64,000 nt of DNA, taken from positions 1-64,000 of the forward strand of contig JAGWTI010000002.1 in NCBI GenBank assembly GCA_028876065.1. Reading direction: 5' to 3'. The position numbers and the translations under genes were made by a program. Below, piece by piece: positions 45,556 to 55,182 of the stretch (position 1 is its first letter; each line of letters opens with the position of its first letter). Source of the stretch: Nitrospirota bacterium (GTDB lineage: Bacteria > Nitrospirota > Nitrospiria > Nitrospirales > Nitrospiraceae). The notes beneath the pieces were generated by a model. The model searched no databases, was not told the origin of the DNA, and saw nothing but the letters and a program-made list of their open reading frames with translations.

Positions 45556-46572
45556 TCATACCGACTGTAGATTCACCGTCGCTAGGACCTTGAGGATCGC
45601 TATCTCGGCCGCCCCTTCCTGTGGCACCCGCCCCAATGCCAGCAAGCGGCCGCTCCCGTCTTTGATGCGAACCGTCTGACCGGCCCGCCCCTCGGGCCCC
45701 CCACCGTCGCCCGCCCACTGCACCGCCTGCCACGGCACCGGCACCCCGTGGACGGTCCGCTGCGCGGTAGCCTCGTCCACAACGACCGCGGGCAATCCGG
45801 CGAGGGCGGCATCCAAGGAGATCATGTCGTCTTCCAACTGCCCGAGCGAGAGTCGAGCCCCCACTTCTTCCACCGTCAGCGCACGTTCGATCGTCAATGG
45901 CCCGACGCGGCATCGCTCCAGCGCCAACAGATGACCGCCGACGCCCAGCGCGTCCCCGATATCCGCGCAGAGCGTCCGTACATACGTGCCCTTGGAACAG
46001 CGGACCAGCAGGGACACATCGCGACCGGCGATCCCCCGTATGTCGATCCCATGTACCGTGATTTCCCGAGAATCCCGCTCCACCGTCCGGCCGGCCCTCG
46101 CGGCCTTGTACAGCGGGACGCCTCCGACCTTGACCGCCGAATACATCGGCGGCACCTGCGCCACCCGCCCCTGGAAACGCTCGATGGCCGACCGGATCGC
46201 GTCCTCGGTCAACCCCGCTATCGAGCGCGACTCCAGGACCGTCCCCGTAGCGTCTTGCGTATCCGTGGTCTCGCCCAAACGCAGGACCGCCCGATACTCC
46301 TTGTCCCAACCCATCAAATACTCGGCGATGCGCGTCGCCTTCCCCACCAGGATTGGCAGCACTCCCGTCGCCGCCGGATCGAGCGTGCCGGCGTGGCCGA
46401 CTTTCTGACCACGGAACAGCCCCCGGAGCTTTGCGACGACATCGTGGGACGTCCAACCCGGGGCCTTGTTGACCACCAGCACGCCGTCGACCGCCCGAGG
46501 GCATGCGGGAACCGGCTCGGTCAGACTTCTTGCTCGCATACCGATCACCGCCCCCTCGCGCAAACCGTGCAC
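45556..46572 (-). CDS. truB: tRNA pseudouridine-55 synthase
   Basis: Forms pseudouridine 55 in the T loop of tRNAs. Up to 338 residues. GVLVVNKAPGWTSHDVVAKL, the catalytic Asp in VGHAGTLDPAATGVLPILVG, and CSKGTYVRTLCADIG are present, with a C-terminal PUA-like region. The GTG at 46572 follows the rbfA stop with GGGGGC in front; an ATG at 46540 with GAGGGGG upstream is an equally good start and would drop 11 residues. Confidence 0.96.
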   Translation of the reverse strand: MHGLREGAVIGMRARSLTEPVPACPRAVDGVLVVNKAPGWTSHDVVAKLRGLFRGQKVGHAGTLDPAATGVLPILVGKATRIAEYLMGWDKEYRAVLRLGETTDTQDATGTVLESRSIAGLTEDAIRSAIERFQGRVAQVPPMYSAVKVGGVPLYKAARAGRTVERDSREITVHGIDIRGIAGRDVSLLVRCSKGTYVRTLCADIGDALGVGGHLLALERCRVGPLTIERALTVEEVGARLSLGQLEDDMISLDAALAGLPAVVVDEATAQRTVHGVPVPWQAVQWAGDGGGPEGRAGQTVRIKDGSGRLLALGRVPQEGAAEIAILKVLATVNLQSV

Positions 46573-46580
46573 GGCGCCCC

Positions 46581-46949
46581 CTAGTTCCGGGATTTCCCCT
46601 CGGTCTCGACCTGCTCCAGCAAAGCCAGGATCCGGTCTCCTCGTGGGCCGCTCACATCCTTTTGGAAAATCAATTCCGGCGTATACCGCAACTGCAATCG
46701 GCGGCCGAGTTCGGCGCGGATGAACCCGGCGGCCTTCGCCAAGCCCGCCAGCGCCTCGGCCTCGTGCTGTCCGTCGACCCCGGTGGTCACAAACACCCGG
46801 GCGATGCGGAGATCGTCGGTCACCTCCACATCCGTCACGGTCACCGACGTCACGCGGGGATCCTTCGTCTTCCGCATGATAATGTCGGCGACTTCCATCC
46901 GAATTTGATCGGCCACGCGGGTGGCCCGTTTATACGTCGTCTTGGCCAT
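46581..46949 (-). CDS. rbfA: Ribosome-binding factor A
   Basis: Small KH-like 30S maturation factor, 122 residues: YKRATRVADQIRMEVADIIMRKTKDPRV, followed by the TVTDVEVTDDLRIARVFVT strand and the LGRRLQLRYTPELIFQKD C-terminal motif. It lies between truB and the DUF503 gene, its standard neighbours. Confidence 0.96.
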   Translation of the reverse strand: MAKTTYKRATRVADQIRMEVADIIMRKTKDPRVTSVTVTDVEVTDDLRIARVFVTTGVDGQHEAEALAGLAKAAGFIRAELGRRLQLRYTPELIFQKDVSGPRGDRILALLEQVETEGKSRN

Positions 46950-46950
46950 A

Positions 46951-47238
46951 TCAGAGCAATTCGATGCGGACTTGGAGGAGCTCCACTAGCGGGACCGATC
47001 GGATCAGGTTGACCGCCTGGTCCAGCACCTGATTCACGTGTTTCCCCTCGTTGGCCACACAGGCGATGCCCAGCACCGCCTTCTGCCACAAATCCTGCTC
47101 GCCGACCTCCGCCACCGACACATTGAACTTCTCGCGCAGACGGTCTTTCAGGCTGAGGAGCACCTGCCGCTTCGCCTTGAGGGAGTGACCGTCCGGAATA
47201 TACAGCTCAACGGTGCAGAGCCCGACGATCATGCCCAT
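46951..47238 (-). CDS. YlxP-like protein (DUF503)
   Basis: 95-residue protein: IVGLCTVELYIPDGHSLKAKRQVL, LKDRLREKFNVSVAEVGEQDLWQKA, and a short C-terminal helix with VNQVLDQAVNLI. It is the small family regularly found between infB and rbfA; biochemical function not firmly established. The start could be either of two in-frame ATGs. Confidence 0.92.
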   Translation of the reverse strand: MGMIVGLCTVELYIPDGHSLKAKRQVLLSLKDRLREKFNVSVAEVGEQDLWQKAVLGIACVANEGKHVNQVLDQAVNLIRSVPLVELLQVRIELL

Positions 47239-47283
47239 GACGTCTCGGGCGAAGCCGCCGCCGCGACGAACCCACGCGTCGGC

Positions 47284-49929
47284 TCACAACTTCGCGGCCA
47301 CTTTGTCCACCACGTAGACTTCGAGTACGTCGCCGACTTTCAGGTCCCCGAAATTCTCGACCCCGATTCCGCACTCATAGCCTTGCTGCACTTCCCGCAC
47401 ATCGTCCTTGAATCGGCGGAGCGATCCGAGCCGCCCCTCGTAGACCGTCGTATGGTCGCGGATCACGCGGATGCCGGCGCTGGCCCTGCTGATCGTCCCG
47501 TCGATCACGTAACAGCCCCCGATCACCCCGATTTTGGGGATCGAGAAGACCTGCCGCACTTCGGCCCGACCCAGCACCCGTTCCTTCAACGTCGGCTCCA
47601 ACAACCCTTCCATCGCGGCCTTGATGTCCGCAATCGCGTCATAGATGATCGTGTAGAGCCGGACGTCCACGCCCTCGCGCTCGGCCAACGCGGCGGCCTT
47701 GGGTTCGGGACGGATGTTGAACCCGATGATGATGGCTCGCGACGCCGAGGCCAGCAGCACGTCGGTTTCGGTAATGCCCCCGACGCCCTGGTGAATCACG
47801 CGCAGTTTCACGGCTGGGGTGGAAAGCTTCTCCACCGCTTCGGAGAGCGCCTCCGCCGAGCCCTGCACGTCGGATTTGATGACCAAGGCCAGCTCTTTGA
47901 CCTCTCCCTCTTTGATCTTCGAGAACAGATCGTCCAGCGACACCCGCGTGGACCCGGCGGCCAATTCGGCGGTCCGCTGTTTCTGTTGGCGGGATTCGGC
48001 GATCTCGCGAGCCACGCGCTCGTCCTGCACAACGATGAACGGGTCGCCGGCCGCCGGCACGCCCGGCAAGCCGATGACTTCCACCGGCGTCGACGGCCCA
48101 GCCACGGATACTTTTTCGCCCTTGTCGGAGACCAGCGCCCGCACCCGGCCGCTGAACGTCCCCACGACGAACGCATCCCCGACTTTGAGCGTGCCGCCCT
48201 GCACCAGCACGGTGGCGACCGGCCCGCGGCCCCGGTCCAGTTTCGCTTCCACCACCGCACCCTTGGCGGGACGGGTGGGGTCCGCCTTCAACTCCAGCAC
48301 TTCGGATTGGAGCAGGATCATCTCGAGCAACGACTCCAGCCCGACTTTCTGTTTCGCGGAGACTTCCGCAAAGATCGTTTGTCCGCCCCAGGATTCGGGG
48401 ATCAGGTTGTGCTCGGCCAAGGCGTGTTTCACCCGCTCGGGGTTGGCCCCCGGCTTGTCGATCTTGTTCACCGCCACGATGATCGGCACGTTGGCCGCCG
48501 CCGCATGGTTGATCGCCTCGACGGTCTGCGGCATGACGCCGTCATCCGCCGCCACCACCAGCACGACGATGTCCGTGATCTTGGCGCCGCGGGCCCGCAT
48601 TGCGGTAAACGCCTCGTGGCCCGGGGTGTCCAGGAACGTGACCCGCTTGCCGTGCACGGTGACCGTATAGGCACCGATATGCTGCGTGATCCCGCCCGCC
48701 TCTTGCGCCGTCACATTGGTCTGCCGGATCGCATCCAGGAGGGAAGTCTTGCCGTGGTCCACGTGCCCCATGATCGTCACTACGGGCGGCCGCGGTTCCA
48801 GATGCTCTTCCTCGGTCCATTCGGTCGCTTCTTGGAGCAGTTCTTCCCCCTCTTTTTCGCCAGCGGCCTCGGCTTTCACCCCAAGCCCCTCGGCGATCAA
48901 CATGGCGGCTTCCAGGTTCATCGCCTGGTTCAGCGTGAGCATCTGCCCCATTTCCATCAGCTTCCGGATGATGTCCCCCGGGCGCTGCCCGACGAGCTCG
49001 GCAAATTCCTTCACCGTCAATCCCGGGGAAAGCTTGATCACTTTTTTCCGGGGCTTGGTGACCTCGGTCGTCGCGGAAGGCTCCAGGTGGCGGGACCGGC
49101 TCTCGCGACGATGCACCGGGATCGCCCGCAAATCTTGCCAGCGGGCCGCGTCTTCCCTGGACTTCAGCGCTTCGTCGTCGCGGACCCGCCCCGGCTTTTT
49201 GCCTTTCTTCAGCTTGTCCTTGAGACCGGCTTCGCCCACCAAGGGCTCCAGCATGACCCCTTTCTTCTTATCTGCGCGCAGTTCGGCCGGCGCGCCTGCT
49301 CCGACAGGCGGCACCGTGGCGCCGGACACGGGCGGCGCAGGGGCTGGCGGGGCAATCGAAGGGGCCGGTTCGTACACTGTTCCGAGTTGGTCGACTTTGA
49401 GATCGGACGGAGCCGGAGCCGCAAGCGCCTCCGGTTCGGCCGCCTCTGCCGCCTGGGCAACCGGATGCGGCAGACCCGGTTCAGGGACCGTCGGCGCCGG
49501 TCCGCCAGCCGCCTGGGCAAGCTCGCTCGCCAGACTGGCCGCTGCCGCTTCCTCCGCGGCGATTTCCTCGTCCGTCTTCTTGCGTTTGAACAGGATACGC
49601 TTCTTGTCGAGCTTGGGCGCCTCTTCCGTCGCAGCCGCTTCCGGTTTGGCGCCCGCCTGCTTCTGCGGCGCGCCTCCCGCCTTGCGGAGGCCCGATTCCT
49701 TTTTCGCCTCCTTCGCGTCTTCCTTGCGCGCCCCCTCCGTCTTTTTCTCCTCCGGCTTAGCCGAGACCTTGGCCTTGCCCTTCGGCGCCAGCTTGTCCAG
49801 TGTCTTCTGGACGGCGTCGTCATCGAGCGCGCTGCTGTGCGACGCCACGGCAATGCCCAACCGTTTGAGCTCAGGGATGAGATCCTTGTTTTCCATCCCG
49901 AGCTTCTTTGCCAATTCGTACACCCGCAT
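47284..49929 (-). CDS. infB: Translation initiation factor IF-2
   Basis: GTPase bringing initiator tRNA to the 30S subunit, about 881 residues. The ATG at 49929 has CAGGA upstream ([21 protein letters not shown]). A long N-terminal region, rich in Lys, Glu, Ala and Pro, is probably flexible. The GTPase domain has [19 protein letters not shown] (from about residue 388), [16 protein letters not shown] and NKIDKPGA; domains II to IV follow, ending [18 protein letters not shown]. Standard nusA-infB arrangement, 18 bases apart. Confidence 0.98.
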   Translation of the reverse strand: MRVYELAKKLGMENKDLIPELKRLGIAVASHSSALDDDAVQKTLDKLAPKGKAKVSAKPEEKKTEGARKEDAKEAKKESGLRKAGGAPQKQAGAKPEAAATEEAPKLDKKRILFKRKKTDEEIAAEEAAAASLASELAQAAGGPAPTVPEPGLPHPVAQAAEAAEPEALAAPAPSDLKVDQLGTVYEPAPSIAPPAPAPPVSGATVPPVGAGAPAELRADKKKGVMLEPLVGEAGLKDKLKKGKKPGRVRDDEALKSREDAARWQDLRAIPVHRRESRSRHLEPSATTEVTKPRKKVIKLSPGLTVKEFAELVGQRPGDIIRKLMEMGQMLTLNQAMNLEAAMLIAEGLGVKAEAAGEKEGEELLQEATEWTEEEHLEPRPPVVTIMGHVDHGKTSLLDAIRQTNVTAQEAGGITQHIGAYTVTVHGKRVTFLDTPGHEAFTAMRARGAKITDIVVLVVAADDGVMPQTVEAINHAAAANVPIIVAVNKIDKPGANPERVKHALAEHNLIPESWGGQTIFAEVSAKQKVGLESLLEMILLQSEVLELKADPTRPAKGAVVEAKLDRGRGPVATVLVQGGTLKVGDAFVVGTFSGRVRALVSDKGEKVSVAGPSTPVEVIGLPGVPAAGDPFIVVQDERVAREIAESRQQKQRTAELAAGSTRVSLDDLFSKIKEGEVKELALVIKSDVQGSAEALSEAVEKLSTPAVKLRVIHQGVGGITETDVLLASASRAIIIGFNIRPEPKAAALAEREGVDVRLYTIIYDAIADIKAAMEGLLEPTLKERVLGRAEVRQVFSIPKIGVIGGCYVIDGTISRASAGIRVIRDHTTVYEGRLGSLRRFKDDVREVQQGYECGIGVENFGDLKVGDVLEVYVVDKVAAKL

Positions 49930-49947
49930 AAGCAATCCTGTTACACC

Positions 49948-51117
49948 TCAGTTGGCTGCCGGCTGGGCCGACTCGTCGGATGTTTCTCGCTGGGCTCTCG
50001 CCGCTTCATCCTGCTCACGCTGCGCTTCGGCTTCTTCGGCCAACGCCGCCTTGATTTCCTTGTCCCGCTCGACTTTTTCTTTTTCGTACTCCGTGGCGCT
50101 GATGATGTCGATCTTCCAGCCGGTCAGCTTGGCGGCCAGACGCACGTTCTGGCCGTTTTTGCCGATGGCCAGCGACAGCTGTGAGTCGGCCACGACGACG
50201 AGCGCGGACTTTTTCTCCTCATCGATCCCCACTTTCTCGATGGTGGCCGGATTCAGCGCTTCGGCGATAAACACGCGGGGATCCGAGGTCCAGGCAATGA
50301 TGTCGATCTTTTCTCCGCGAAGCTCCCGAACGACCGCTTGGACGCGAGACCCCTTGATGCCCACGCAAGCCCCGACCGGATCGACGGCCTTGTCCCGTGA
50401 CGATACGGCGATCTTGGTCCGATCCCCAGGTTCCCGCACGATGCCCTTGATCTCGACGATCTTTTCACTCACCTCGGGAACTTCCAACTCAAACAGCTTG
50501 GACACAAATTGCGGATGCGTCCGGGACAGGATCACCTGCACGTCCTTGGGCGTCCGCCGGACTTCCAGCAAATAGGCCTTGATTCGATCCCCGCGCCGGT
50601 AGGATTCGCGTGGAATTTGCTCCTGGATCGGCAACACCGCCTCGGTCTTGCCGAGATCCACCAGATAGTTGCGCCGTTCCTGGCCGAGGATGATCCCGTT
50701 GATCAGGTCCCCCTGCCGCGTGGCATACTCGCGCTGTACCGCTTCCCATTCAGCCTCGCGGACCTTCTGACAAATCACCTGCTTGGCGGTCTGGGCGGCG
50801 ATCCGGCCCAGTTCCTCGATGCCGATCGTATCGCCGATTTCGTCCCCCACTTCGGCGCCGCTGTCCACTTTACGGGCTTCCTGAAGCGAGACTTCGGTCT
50901 TGGGGTTCGTGACGGTTTCGACGATGGTCTTCAGCGAGACCACCGCGATTTCACCCGTCTTCGGATCAATTTGTACTTGGATATTTTCGCTCTGCCCAAA
51001 GCGCTTCTTCGCCGCCGTCTGGAGCGCCGCTTCGACGGCGCCGATCACCTTGGCCTTGTCGATGCCCTTTTCCCGCCCCATCTGATCGATCTGTGCAATC
51101 ACTTCCCGGTAGTTCAT
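49948..51117 (-). CDS. nusA: Transcription termination/antitermination factor NusA
   Basis: RNA-polymerase-associated factor, 389 residues from the ATG at 51117 ([19 protein letters not shown]). N-terminal polymerase-binding domain, S1 domain ([26 protein letters not shown]) and two KH domains ([28 protein letters not shown] and [29 protein letters not shown]). It lacks the E. coli C-terminal acidic repeats and ends in a short charged tail, as in many phyla. Confidence 0.97.
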   Translation of the reverse strand: MNYREVIAQIDQMGREKGIDKAKVIGAVEAALQTAAKKRFGQSENIQVQIDPKTGEIAVVSLKTIVETVTNPKTEVSLQEARKVDSGAEVGDEIGDTIGIEELGRIAAQTAKQVICQKVREAEWEAVQREYATRQGDLINGIILGQERRNYLVDLGKTEAVLPIQEQIPRESYRRGDRIKAYLLEVRRTPKDVQVILSRTHPQFVSKLFELEVPEVSEKIVEIKGIVREPGDRTKIAVSSRDKAVDPVGACVGIKGSRVQAVVRELRGEKIDIIAWTSDPRVFIAEALNPATIEKVGIDEEKKSALVVVADSQLSLAIGKNGQNVRLAAKLTGWKIDIISATEYEKEKVERDKEIKAALAEEAEAQREQDEAARAQRETSDESAQPAAN

Positions 51118-51172
51118 ACGCATTCCCCGTCCTGGTGACTCTTCGTCCCGTTCTCCATCTGCGCGGCGGCGC

Positions 51173-51688
51173 CTACCATTCCACTTCCAGCCGACCCGCC
51201 GCGATCGCGTCCCATTCCAACTGCGTCTGCCGCGACGGTTCCGGGCTCCTCCGAGGGCGAGGACCCGATGGCTTGACAGCCGGCACAGCCAACGTCACCC
51301 CTTGCTCGCTGACGTCGAGGAGCCGGCCGACCAGACGCCACTGCCCTTCCCAAGGCTTTCTGAGCTTCAGGTTGACCTGCTTGCCCAGCATCCTGGCATA
51401 ATCCTCGCGCCGTTTCAGCGGACGATCGAGGCCCGGCGACGATACCTCCAACGTATAGGCATGCGCGATCAGGTCCTCAACGTCCAACGCATGCCCGAGC
51501 GAGAGGTGGACCTGCTCGCAATCATGCAGGGTCACGCCCCCGGGCTTGTCGATATACACCCGCAGGACCATGCCCGGTCCGTGGCCAAGGCACTCCACAT
51601 CCACAAGTTCAAGCGCCAGTGCGCGCACGATCGGGGCGGCCACGGCCCGCACCCTGCCGAGAACGTCCCGGAATTCACCCGGTTCCAT
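51173..51688 (-). CDS. rimP: Ribosome maturation factor RimP
   Basis: 30S assembly factor of about 171 residues. MEPGEFRDVLGRVRAVAAPIVRAL, the motif VLRVYIDKPGGVTLHDCEQVHLSLGHALD and SSPGLDRPLKRREDYARMLGKQV are diagnostic. The ATG at 51688 is preferred; a longer frame would run through the terminator hairpin at 51751-51775. RimP-NusA-IF2 is the normal order. Confidence 0.93.
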   Translation of the reverse strand: MEPGEFRDVLGRVRAVAAPIVRALALELVDVECLGHGPGMVLRVYIDKPGGVTLHDCEQVHLSLGHALDVEDLIAHAYTLEVSSPGLDRPLKRREDYARMLGKQVNLKLRKPWEGQWRLVGRLLDVSEQGVTLAVPAVKPSGPRPRRSPEPSRQTQLEWDAIAAGRLEVEW

Positions 51689-51750
51689 GTTGCCTGCATA
51701 CATTGGTCGGCCAAGGATATGCGCCCAACCGCCCCTGGCATCGATCCAAA

Positions 51751-51775
51751 CAAAAAAGTGGGCCAGAGCCCACTT
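51751..51775 (-). terminator. Terminator/attenuator in the rimP leader
   Basis: On the minus strand AAGTGGGC and GCCCACTT form an 8-bp stem with TCTG loop, followed by a run of T (TTTTTTG). It lies about 60 bases before the rimP start, upstream of rimP-nusA-infB-rbfA-truB. A weak promoter (TTGCGC, 18 bp, TAACGT; about 51784-51813) lies just before it. It may be an attenuator for the operon or end transcription from the upstream aminotransferase gene. Confidence 0.65.
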
Positions 51776-51894
51776 CCAATCGTCGTACGTTACCACTTTT
51801 ACACACAGCCGCGCAAGAGCGCGACCGAGATTCCTGGGCGGCCATGGACTTGCCTTTTTGAGGCAGGCCAACGGAGGGTAGAGGACTTTGCCGG

Positions 51895-52734
51895 CTAGGT
51901 GACTGCCTGCTTGAACCGCTCACTCAATCTGGCCGCCACGGGACCTGGCTTCCCCGTGCCGACGTCCCGGCCATCGATACGAACGACCGGGAGTACTTCC
52001 ACTGTGGTGCCGCAGAGAAACACTTCATCGGCGTGACGCAATTCCTCCAGCACGACCGTCCGTTCTTCAACCGGAATCCCCTCCTTGCGCGCCAAATCCA
52101 GCACCAAGGACCGCGTCACCCCCGAGAGGATCCGCGGACCTTCCGGTGCCGTGATGACACGTCCGGCTTTGACGATCATCACGTTGCTGACAGACCCTTC
52201 GGTCACAGTCCCATCTCGAACGAAAATCGCTTCGAAGGCCCCTGCTTCCTTGGCACGTTGCCGGGCCAGCACATTGGCCAGGAGATTCACACTCTTGATG
52301 TCACACCGTCCCCACCGGATATCGTCGAGCGTGATCGCCTCGACCCCCGCCTCACCGATGGCCCGGGCCAGAGGCCGTAGCTCCCGGATCGTCATCACCA
52401 CCGTCGGTCGGCTCCCGGCGGGGAAGGCATGGTCTCTCGGAGCCACGCCGCGCGTCAGCTGGATGTAGACTTTGCTCTCGGCAAATTCGGCCCGTTTGAG
52501 CCCTTCCGCGACCAGCTCCCCCCACTCACGATTCGAGTAGGGCATGGGCAATCCGAGCGCCTTCGCGCTCCGCTCCAACCGGGCCACATGGGCCTCCATC
52601 CGAAACGGCGTGCCACCGTAGGTGCGAATCACCTCGTACACCCCATCGCCAAATTGATACCCACGGTCCTCCACGGAGACCGTGGCCTGCTCCAGCGGCA
52701 TGAATGTTCCGTTGACAAACCCGATCGCCGGCAT
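51895..52734 (-). CDS. Class IV PLP aminotransferase, D-amino-acid-transaminase-like
   Basis: 279 residues from the ATG at 52734, which has AGGAG upstream. Fold-type IV features: ATVSVEDRGYQFGDGVYEVIRTY at the N-terminus, PLP lysine in DIRWGRCDIKSVNLLANVLARQRAKEAG, EAIFVRDGTVTEGSVSNVMIV, and DEVFLCGTTVEVLPVVRIDGR near the end. The RWGRCDIKSVNLL stretch is like D-alanine transaminase more than BCAT, suggesting a D-amino-acid or related substrate. Aminodeoxychorismate lyase is another relative but lacks this pattern. Confidence 0.88.
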   Translation of the reverse strand: MPAIGFVNGTFMPLEQATVSVEDRGYQFGDGVYEVIRTYGGTPFRMEAHVARLERSAKALGLPMPYSNREWGELVAEGLKRAEFAESKVYIQLTRGVAPRDHAFPAGSRPTVVMTIRELRPLARAIGEAGVEAITLDDIRWGRCDIKSVNLLANVLARQRAKEAGAFEAIFVRDGTVTEGSVSNVMIVKAGRVITAPEGPRILSGVTRSLVLDLARKEGIPVEERTVVLEELRHADEVFLCGTTVEVLPVVRIDGRDVGTGKPGPVAARLSERFKQAVT

Positions 52735-52745
52735 CCACATCACTC

Positions 52746-53102
52746 CTATCGGCTGGCCGACTGGGCGGTCCCATCCCGGGCCGTCACCAGAAAGATCCGG
52801 CGATCCTCGGCCGTAAACTTCCAGCCCATCCGTTTTTCAAACACCAGCCGATGTTCGCCCGGCACCAGTGCGCGGAACTCGAACGTCCGCGTACCGGTGT
52901 CCACCGCATTGTTGCTCGCAGTCCGCAAAAAGTCGTCGCTGATCAACGCCACCGCGTCGGCATCGTAGGACGGCACCCACAACTCGCCGCGCGTGCGGTC
53001 CTCCCATAAATGAAGCGGAAACGTCTCTCCGACAAAGACGGACAGCTGCTTGGTCTCCCGATCCGCCTCACCGGCTGCGCCGTCGTGACTCGCCATCATC
53101 AT
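52746..53102 (-). CDS. Chagasin-like (I42-type) small protein
   Basis: About 118 residues, no clear signal peptide. The stretch GETFPLHLWEDRTRGELWVP, then GTRTFEFRALVPGEHRLVFEK and RMGWKFTAEDRRIFLV fits the chagasin fold, whose inhibitor loops normally read NPTTGYxW, GxGG and RPWE. Here the loops are diverged (TRGELW, GTRTFEF, RMGWK), so protease inhibition is uncertain. It stands between the Rieske and aminotransferase genes and has 11 bases to each. The family call is by eye. Confidence 0.6.
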   Translation of the reverse strand: MMMASHDGAAGEADRETKQLSVFVGETFPLHLWEDRTRGELWVPSYDADAVALISDDFLRTASNNAVDTGTRTFEFRALVPGEHRLVFEKRMGWKFTAEDRRIFLVTARDGTAQSASR

Positions 53103-53112
53103 CGCCTGGCCA

Positions 53113-53451
53113 TCAATCCTGGACTTTGCGGCGAGGCCCGACAAAAACCTCGCCGTCGCTCACCCGCACCTGGTAGCTGCCCACGCAGTTGCCTCCGCCG
53201 TCCGTCGCGAGGCCGCTCCGCACATCGAACGCCAGGTCGTGCCACGGGCAGGACACGACGTGTCCCTTGAGTCTCCCTTCGCCCAACGGACCACCCTGAT
53301 GCGGGCAGATGTTATAGATGGCGTGAAAGGTGCCGTTGACGTTGAACACGGCGATTTCTCGCGCATTGACCTCGACAACCTTGGCGCCGCCTACGGGAAT
53401 CTCCTCTACGCGCGCAACCAGCTGGAACCCTTCCATGGACGTCTGTTTCAT
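53113..53451 (-). CDS. Rieske-type [2Fe-2S] ferredoxin
   Basis: Small soluble redox protein of 112 residues. The cluster is bound by Cys and His in CPHQGGPLGEG and CPWHDLAFD. The short form without an N-terminal helix is like biphenyl-dioxygenase-type ferredoxins or NirD-like subunits. The first ATG is used (GGAACG upstream); an internal ATG five codons later is possible. No oxygenase gene is adjacent, so the electron partner is unknown. Confidence 0.93.
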   Translation of the reverse strand: MKQTSMEGFQLVARVEEIPVGGAKVVEVNAREIAVFNVNGTFHAIYNICPHQGGPLGEGRLKGHVVSCPWHDLAFDVRSGLATDGGGNCVGSYQVRVSDGEVFVGPRRKVQD

Positions 53452-53511
53452 CTTGAGCGTTCCATCGCTTCCGACTCTAACCTTGCCCGCATGCCAGCGA
53501 CAACCGCCTGC

Positions 53512-54015
53512 TCACGGAAGCCGCAGCGTAAACTTCAACTCGACGCCCGGGGTCACCCGTTCTTCTTTCACAAAACCGGCCGGCGTTTGAATCAAGTACC
53601 GGACTTTCTCTGGCGGCGGACCAAAATAGGGACAAGGGTCCTGCGGGCAAGGCGGCGCTTGTTCAATGATGTGCACGACATGCCGACTCTCGTCCGCCCA
53701 AATCATATCCACCGGAAACCGAAACCCCTTGGTTTTGACGCGATGGCGATCCGAGGTTTCGAAGATATACAGCATCCCCGTATCCGACGGCAATCCTTCC
53801 CTGAACGCGAGTCCGAACAACAGTTTTTCAGGCGTGTCGGCCACTTCGGCTTCCAGCACTTTCCCGCTCGGGAACGTCACCAAAATCGTGTGCGTGTCGT
53901 TCTGCTGATCCGTTAAAAACCAGCTGGCCGTGACCAAGCCCAAGGCCAGTACGATCAGGATGACCACGCGGATACGTTTGGGAGGCTTCGAAGACGGAGC
54001 TGATGATTCGGACAT
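53512..54015 (-). CDS. DUF192 family protein, membrane-anchored
   Basis: 167 residues: a single membrane anchor (VVILIVLALGLVTASWFL) and an external DUF192 domain with VEVADTPEKLLFGLAFRE-like start, GMLYIFETSDRHRVKTKGF and FPVDMIWADESRHVVHI. Function of the family is not established. An insertion with cysteines (PPCPQDPCPYFG) is unusual to the eye. It is divergently oriented to the ferredoxin gene. Confidence 0.85.
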   Translation of the reverse strand: MSESSAPSSKPPKRIRVVILIVLALGLVTASWFLTDQQNDTHTILVTFPSGKVLEAEVADTPEKLLFGLAFREGLPSDTGMLYIFETSDRHRVKTKGFRFPVDMIWADESRHVVHIIEQAPPCPQDPCPYFGPPPEKVRYLIQTPAGFVKEERVTPGVELKFTLRLP

Positions 54016-54113
54016 ATTTTTGCTGCCTGGCCACTTGGACGAATGATGCTCTGCCTAGGCCCAATGGCCCATACAGATCAACCAGATAGGCCTTCTGATC
54101 GCGGTTTTCCTTG

Positions 54114-54143
54114 TTGACTTGCAAGAAAGTCGCGTTCTAAAAT
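54114..54143 (+). promoter_or_regulatory. Sigma-70-type promoter of the ferredoxin gene
   Basis: TTGACT (54114-54119), 18 bp, TAAAAT (54138-54143). Transcription would start near 54150, giving a leader of about 60 bases before the ferredoxin start codon. Confidence 0.7.
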
Positions 54144-54212
54144 GTGCCCTCTTCAGTACGCACTATGGTCAGTGTTACCGGTGCTTGTCAATACTCGAAG
54201 GAGGCGGATGTC

Positions 54213-54560
54213 ATGGCTCTTTTAATTACGAGTGAATGTATTTCCTGCGGCGCATGCCTACCGGAATGTCCGAACGAGGCGATTTTCGAAACCCGGAGCG
54301 ACGCCGAAGGCAAAGGATATCATGTGGGGGAAGGCCAAGGGGAAGGGGACAGTATCTACGTCATCACCCACGATCGGTGCACGGAATGCGTCGGCCACTT
54401 CGACGAGCCCCAATGCGCCGCCGTCTGTCCGGTTGACAATTGCTGCATCTCCGACCCAGCCTATCCTGAAACGACAGAAGTCTTGCTTGAAAAAGCCAAG
54501 ACCCTGAACCCGGACAAGGCCATCGATCCGGCCAAGGTCTGGAGCGGCGTACGGAATTAG
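54213..54560 (+). CDS. 2[4Fe-4S] ferredoxin (Alvin type)
   Basis: 115-residue soluble electron carrier. The first cluster motif is CISCGACLPECP (Cys 9, 12, 15, 19); the second is CTECVGHFDEPQCAAVCP with eight residues between the second and third Cys, the pattern of Allochromatium-type low-potential ferredoxins. The start has AAGGAGG eight bases upstream. The gene is monocistronic between its own promoter and terminator. In an autotroph using the reductive TCA cycle it could serve the 2-oxoacid:ferredoxin oxidoreductases; this is inference. Confidence 0.95.
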   Translation: MALLITSECISCGACLPECPNEAIFETRSDAEGKGYHVGEGQGEGDSIYVITHDRCTECVGHFDEPQCAAVCPVDNCCISDPAYPETTEVLLEKAKTLNPDKAIDPAKVWSGVRN

Positions 54561-54595
54561 TTCGGCCCTGCCCAGAACCGGATACTCTCTCTTGC

Positions 54596-54630
54596 AAAAC
54601 CCCCATCTCAACCGGATGGGGGTTTTTCTT
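54596..54630 (+). terminator. Terminator of the ferredoxin gene
   Basis: AAAACCCCCATC and GATGGGGGTTTT form a 12-bp stem around a 6-base loop, followed by T-rich sequence. It stands about 40 bases after the ferredoxin stop. Confidence 0.92.
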
Positions 54631-54754
54631 TGCCCGCTTCCCCTCCATGATATAATGGACTCGTCGGCCAAGCCGCTGCCCCAGCGAGGCTCCCGACCGG
54701 CTCATGGCAGCGGCTTGGCTTCTGCTCCTCACCTCGTCGCCAGGAGGTCCTGCC

Positions 54755-55084
54755 ATGACACTCCGATGGACAATCGTACTTGGTCTCGCAATAAGCCTGT
54801 GGACCGTGGCTCCTCTCCACGCCGGGTCCGGAGACATTTCCACCGTGATCGAGGGCTTTATGGCTAAACAGTTCCCGAACGCCCTCGGACATGTCTGGGT
54901 GGTGAACGAAACGCAGTGGCAGGCGGATAATGAATTAGTCGTGGATTTGCACACGATCGTCATGGGCCAGGCCGGTTCGTCCCCGACCGAGAATCGATTT
55001 TTGCTGTTGATCGTGTCGGGAAAGCTGGCCGCGGCGCAGAATATTCCGCTGGACGGGGCGGATTGCCACGCCGAGCAGACCTGA
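54755..55084 (+). CDS. Small exported protein of unknown function
   Basis: About 109 residues from ATG 54755, with AGGAGG upstream. Signal peptide MTLRWTIVLGLAISLWTVAPLHA. The mature part of about 86 residues has SGDISTVIEGFMAKQFPNALGHVWVVNETQW and NELVVDLHTIVM and one cysteine near the end. No family recognised. Single gene between two terminators. Confidence 0.72.
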   Translation: MTLRWTIVLGLAISLWTVAPLHAGSGDISTVIEGFMAKQFPNALGHVWVVNETQWQADNELVVDLHTIVMGQAGSSPTENRFLLLIVSGKLAAAQNIPLDGADCHAEQT

Positions 55085-55107
55085 TTAAATAAGCCCCCGA
55101 TTCCGAC

Positions 55108-55153
55108 TTCAAAAAAACAGGCCCCGCCCGCCGTGACCGGCTGGCGGGGCCTG
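55108..55153 (-). terminator. Terminator after the cupredoxin gene
   Basis: CAGGCCCCGCC (55118-55128) and GGCGGGGCCTG (55143-55153) form an 11-bp stem. On the minus strand it is followed by seven T, so it ends the cupredoxin transcript; in plus orientation it can also stop the small exported protein's transcript. Confidence 0.9.
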
Positions 55154-55182
55154 GCTCTTTAAAACAAGCCCTATCTGACCGA

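Noticed and set aside
47038-50184. Very long plus-strand open frame antisense to infB (and a second one at 48686-50575)
   Set aside because: Produced by high GC content on the strand opposite a clear infB gene; composition is Arg/His/Ser-rich without family motifs and there is no ribosome site.
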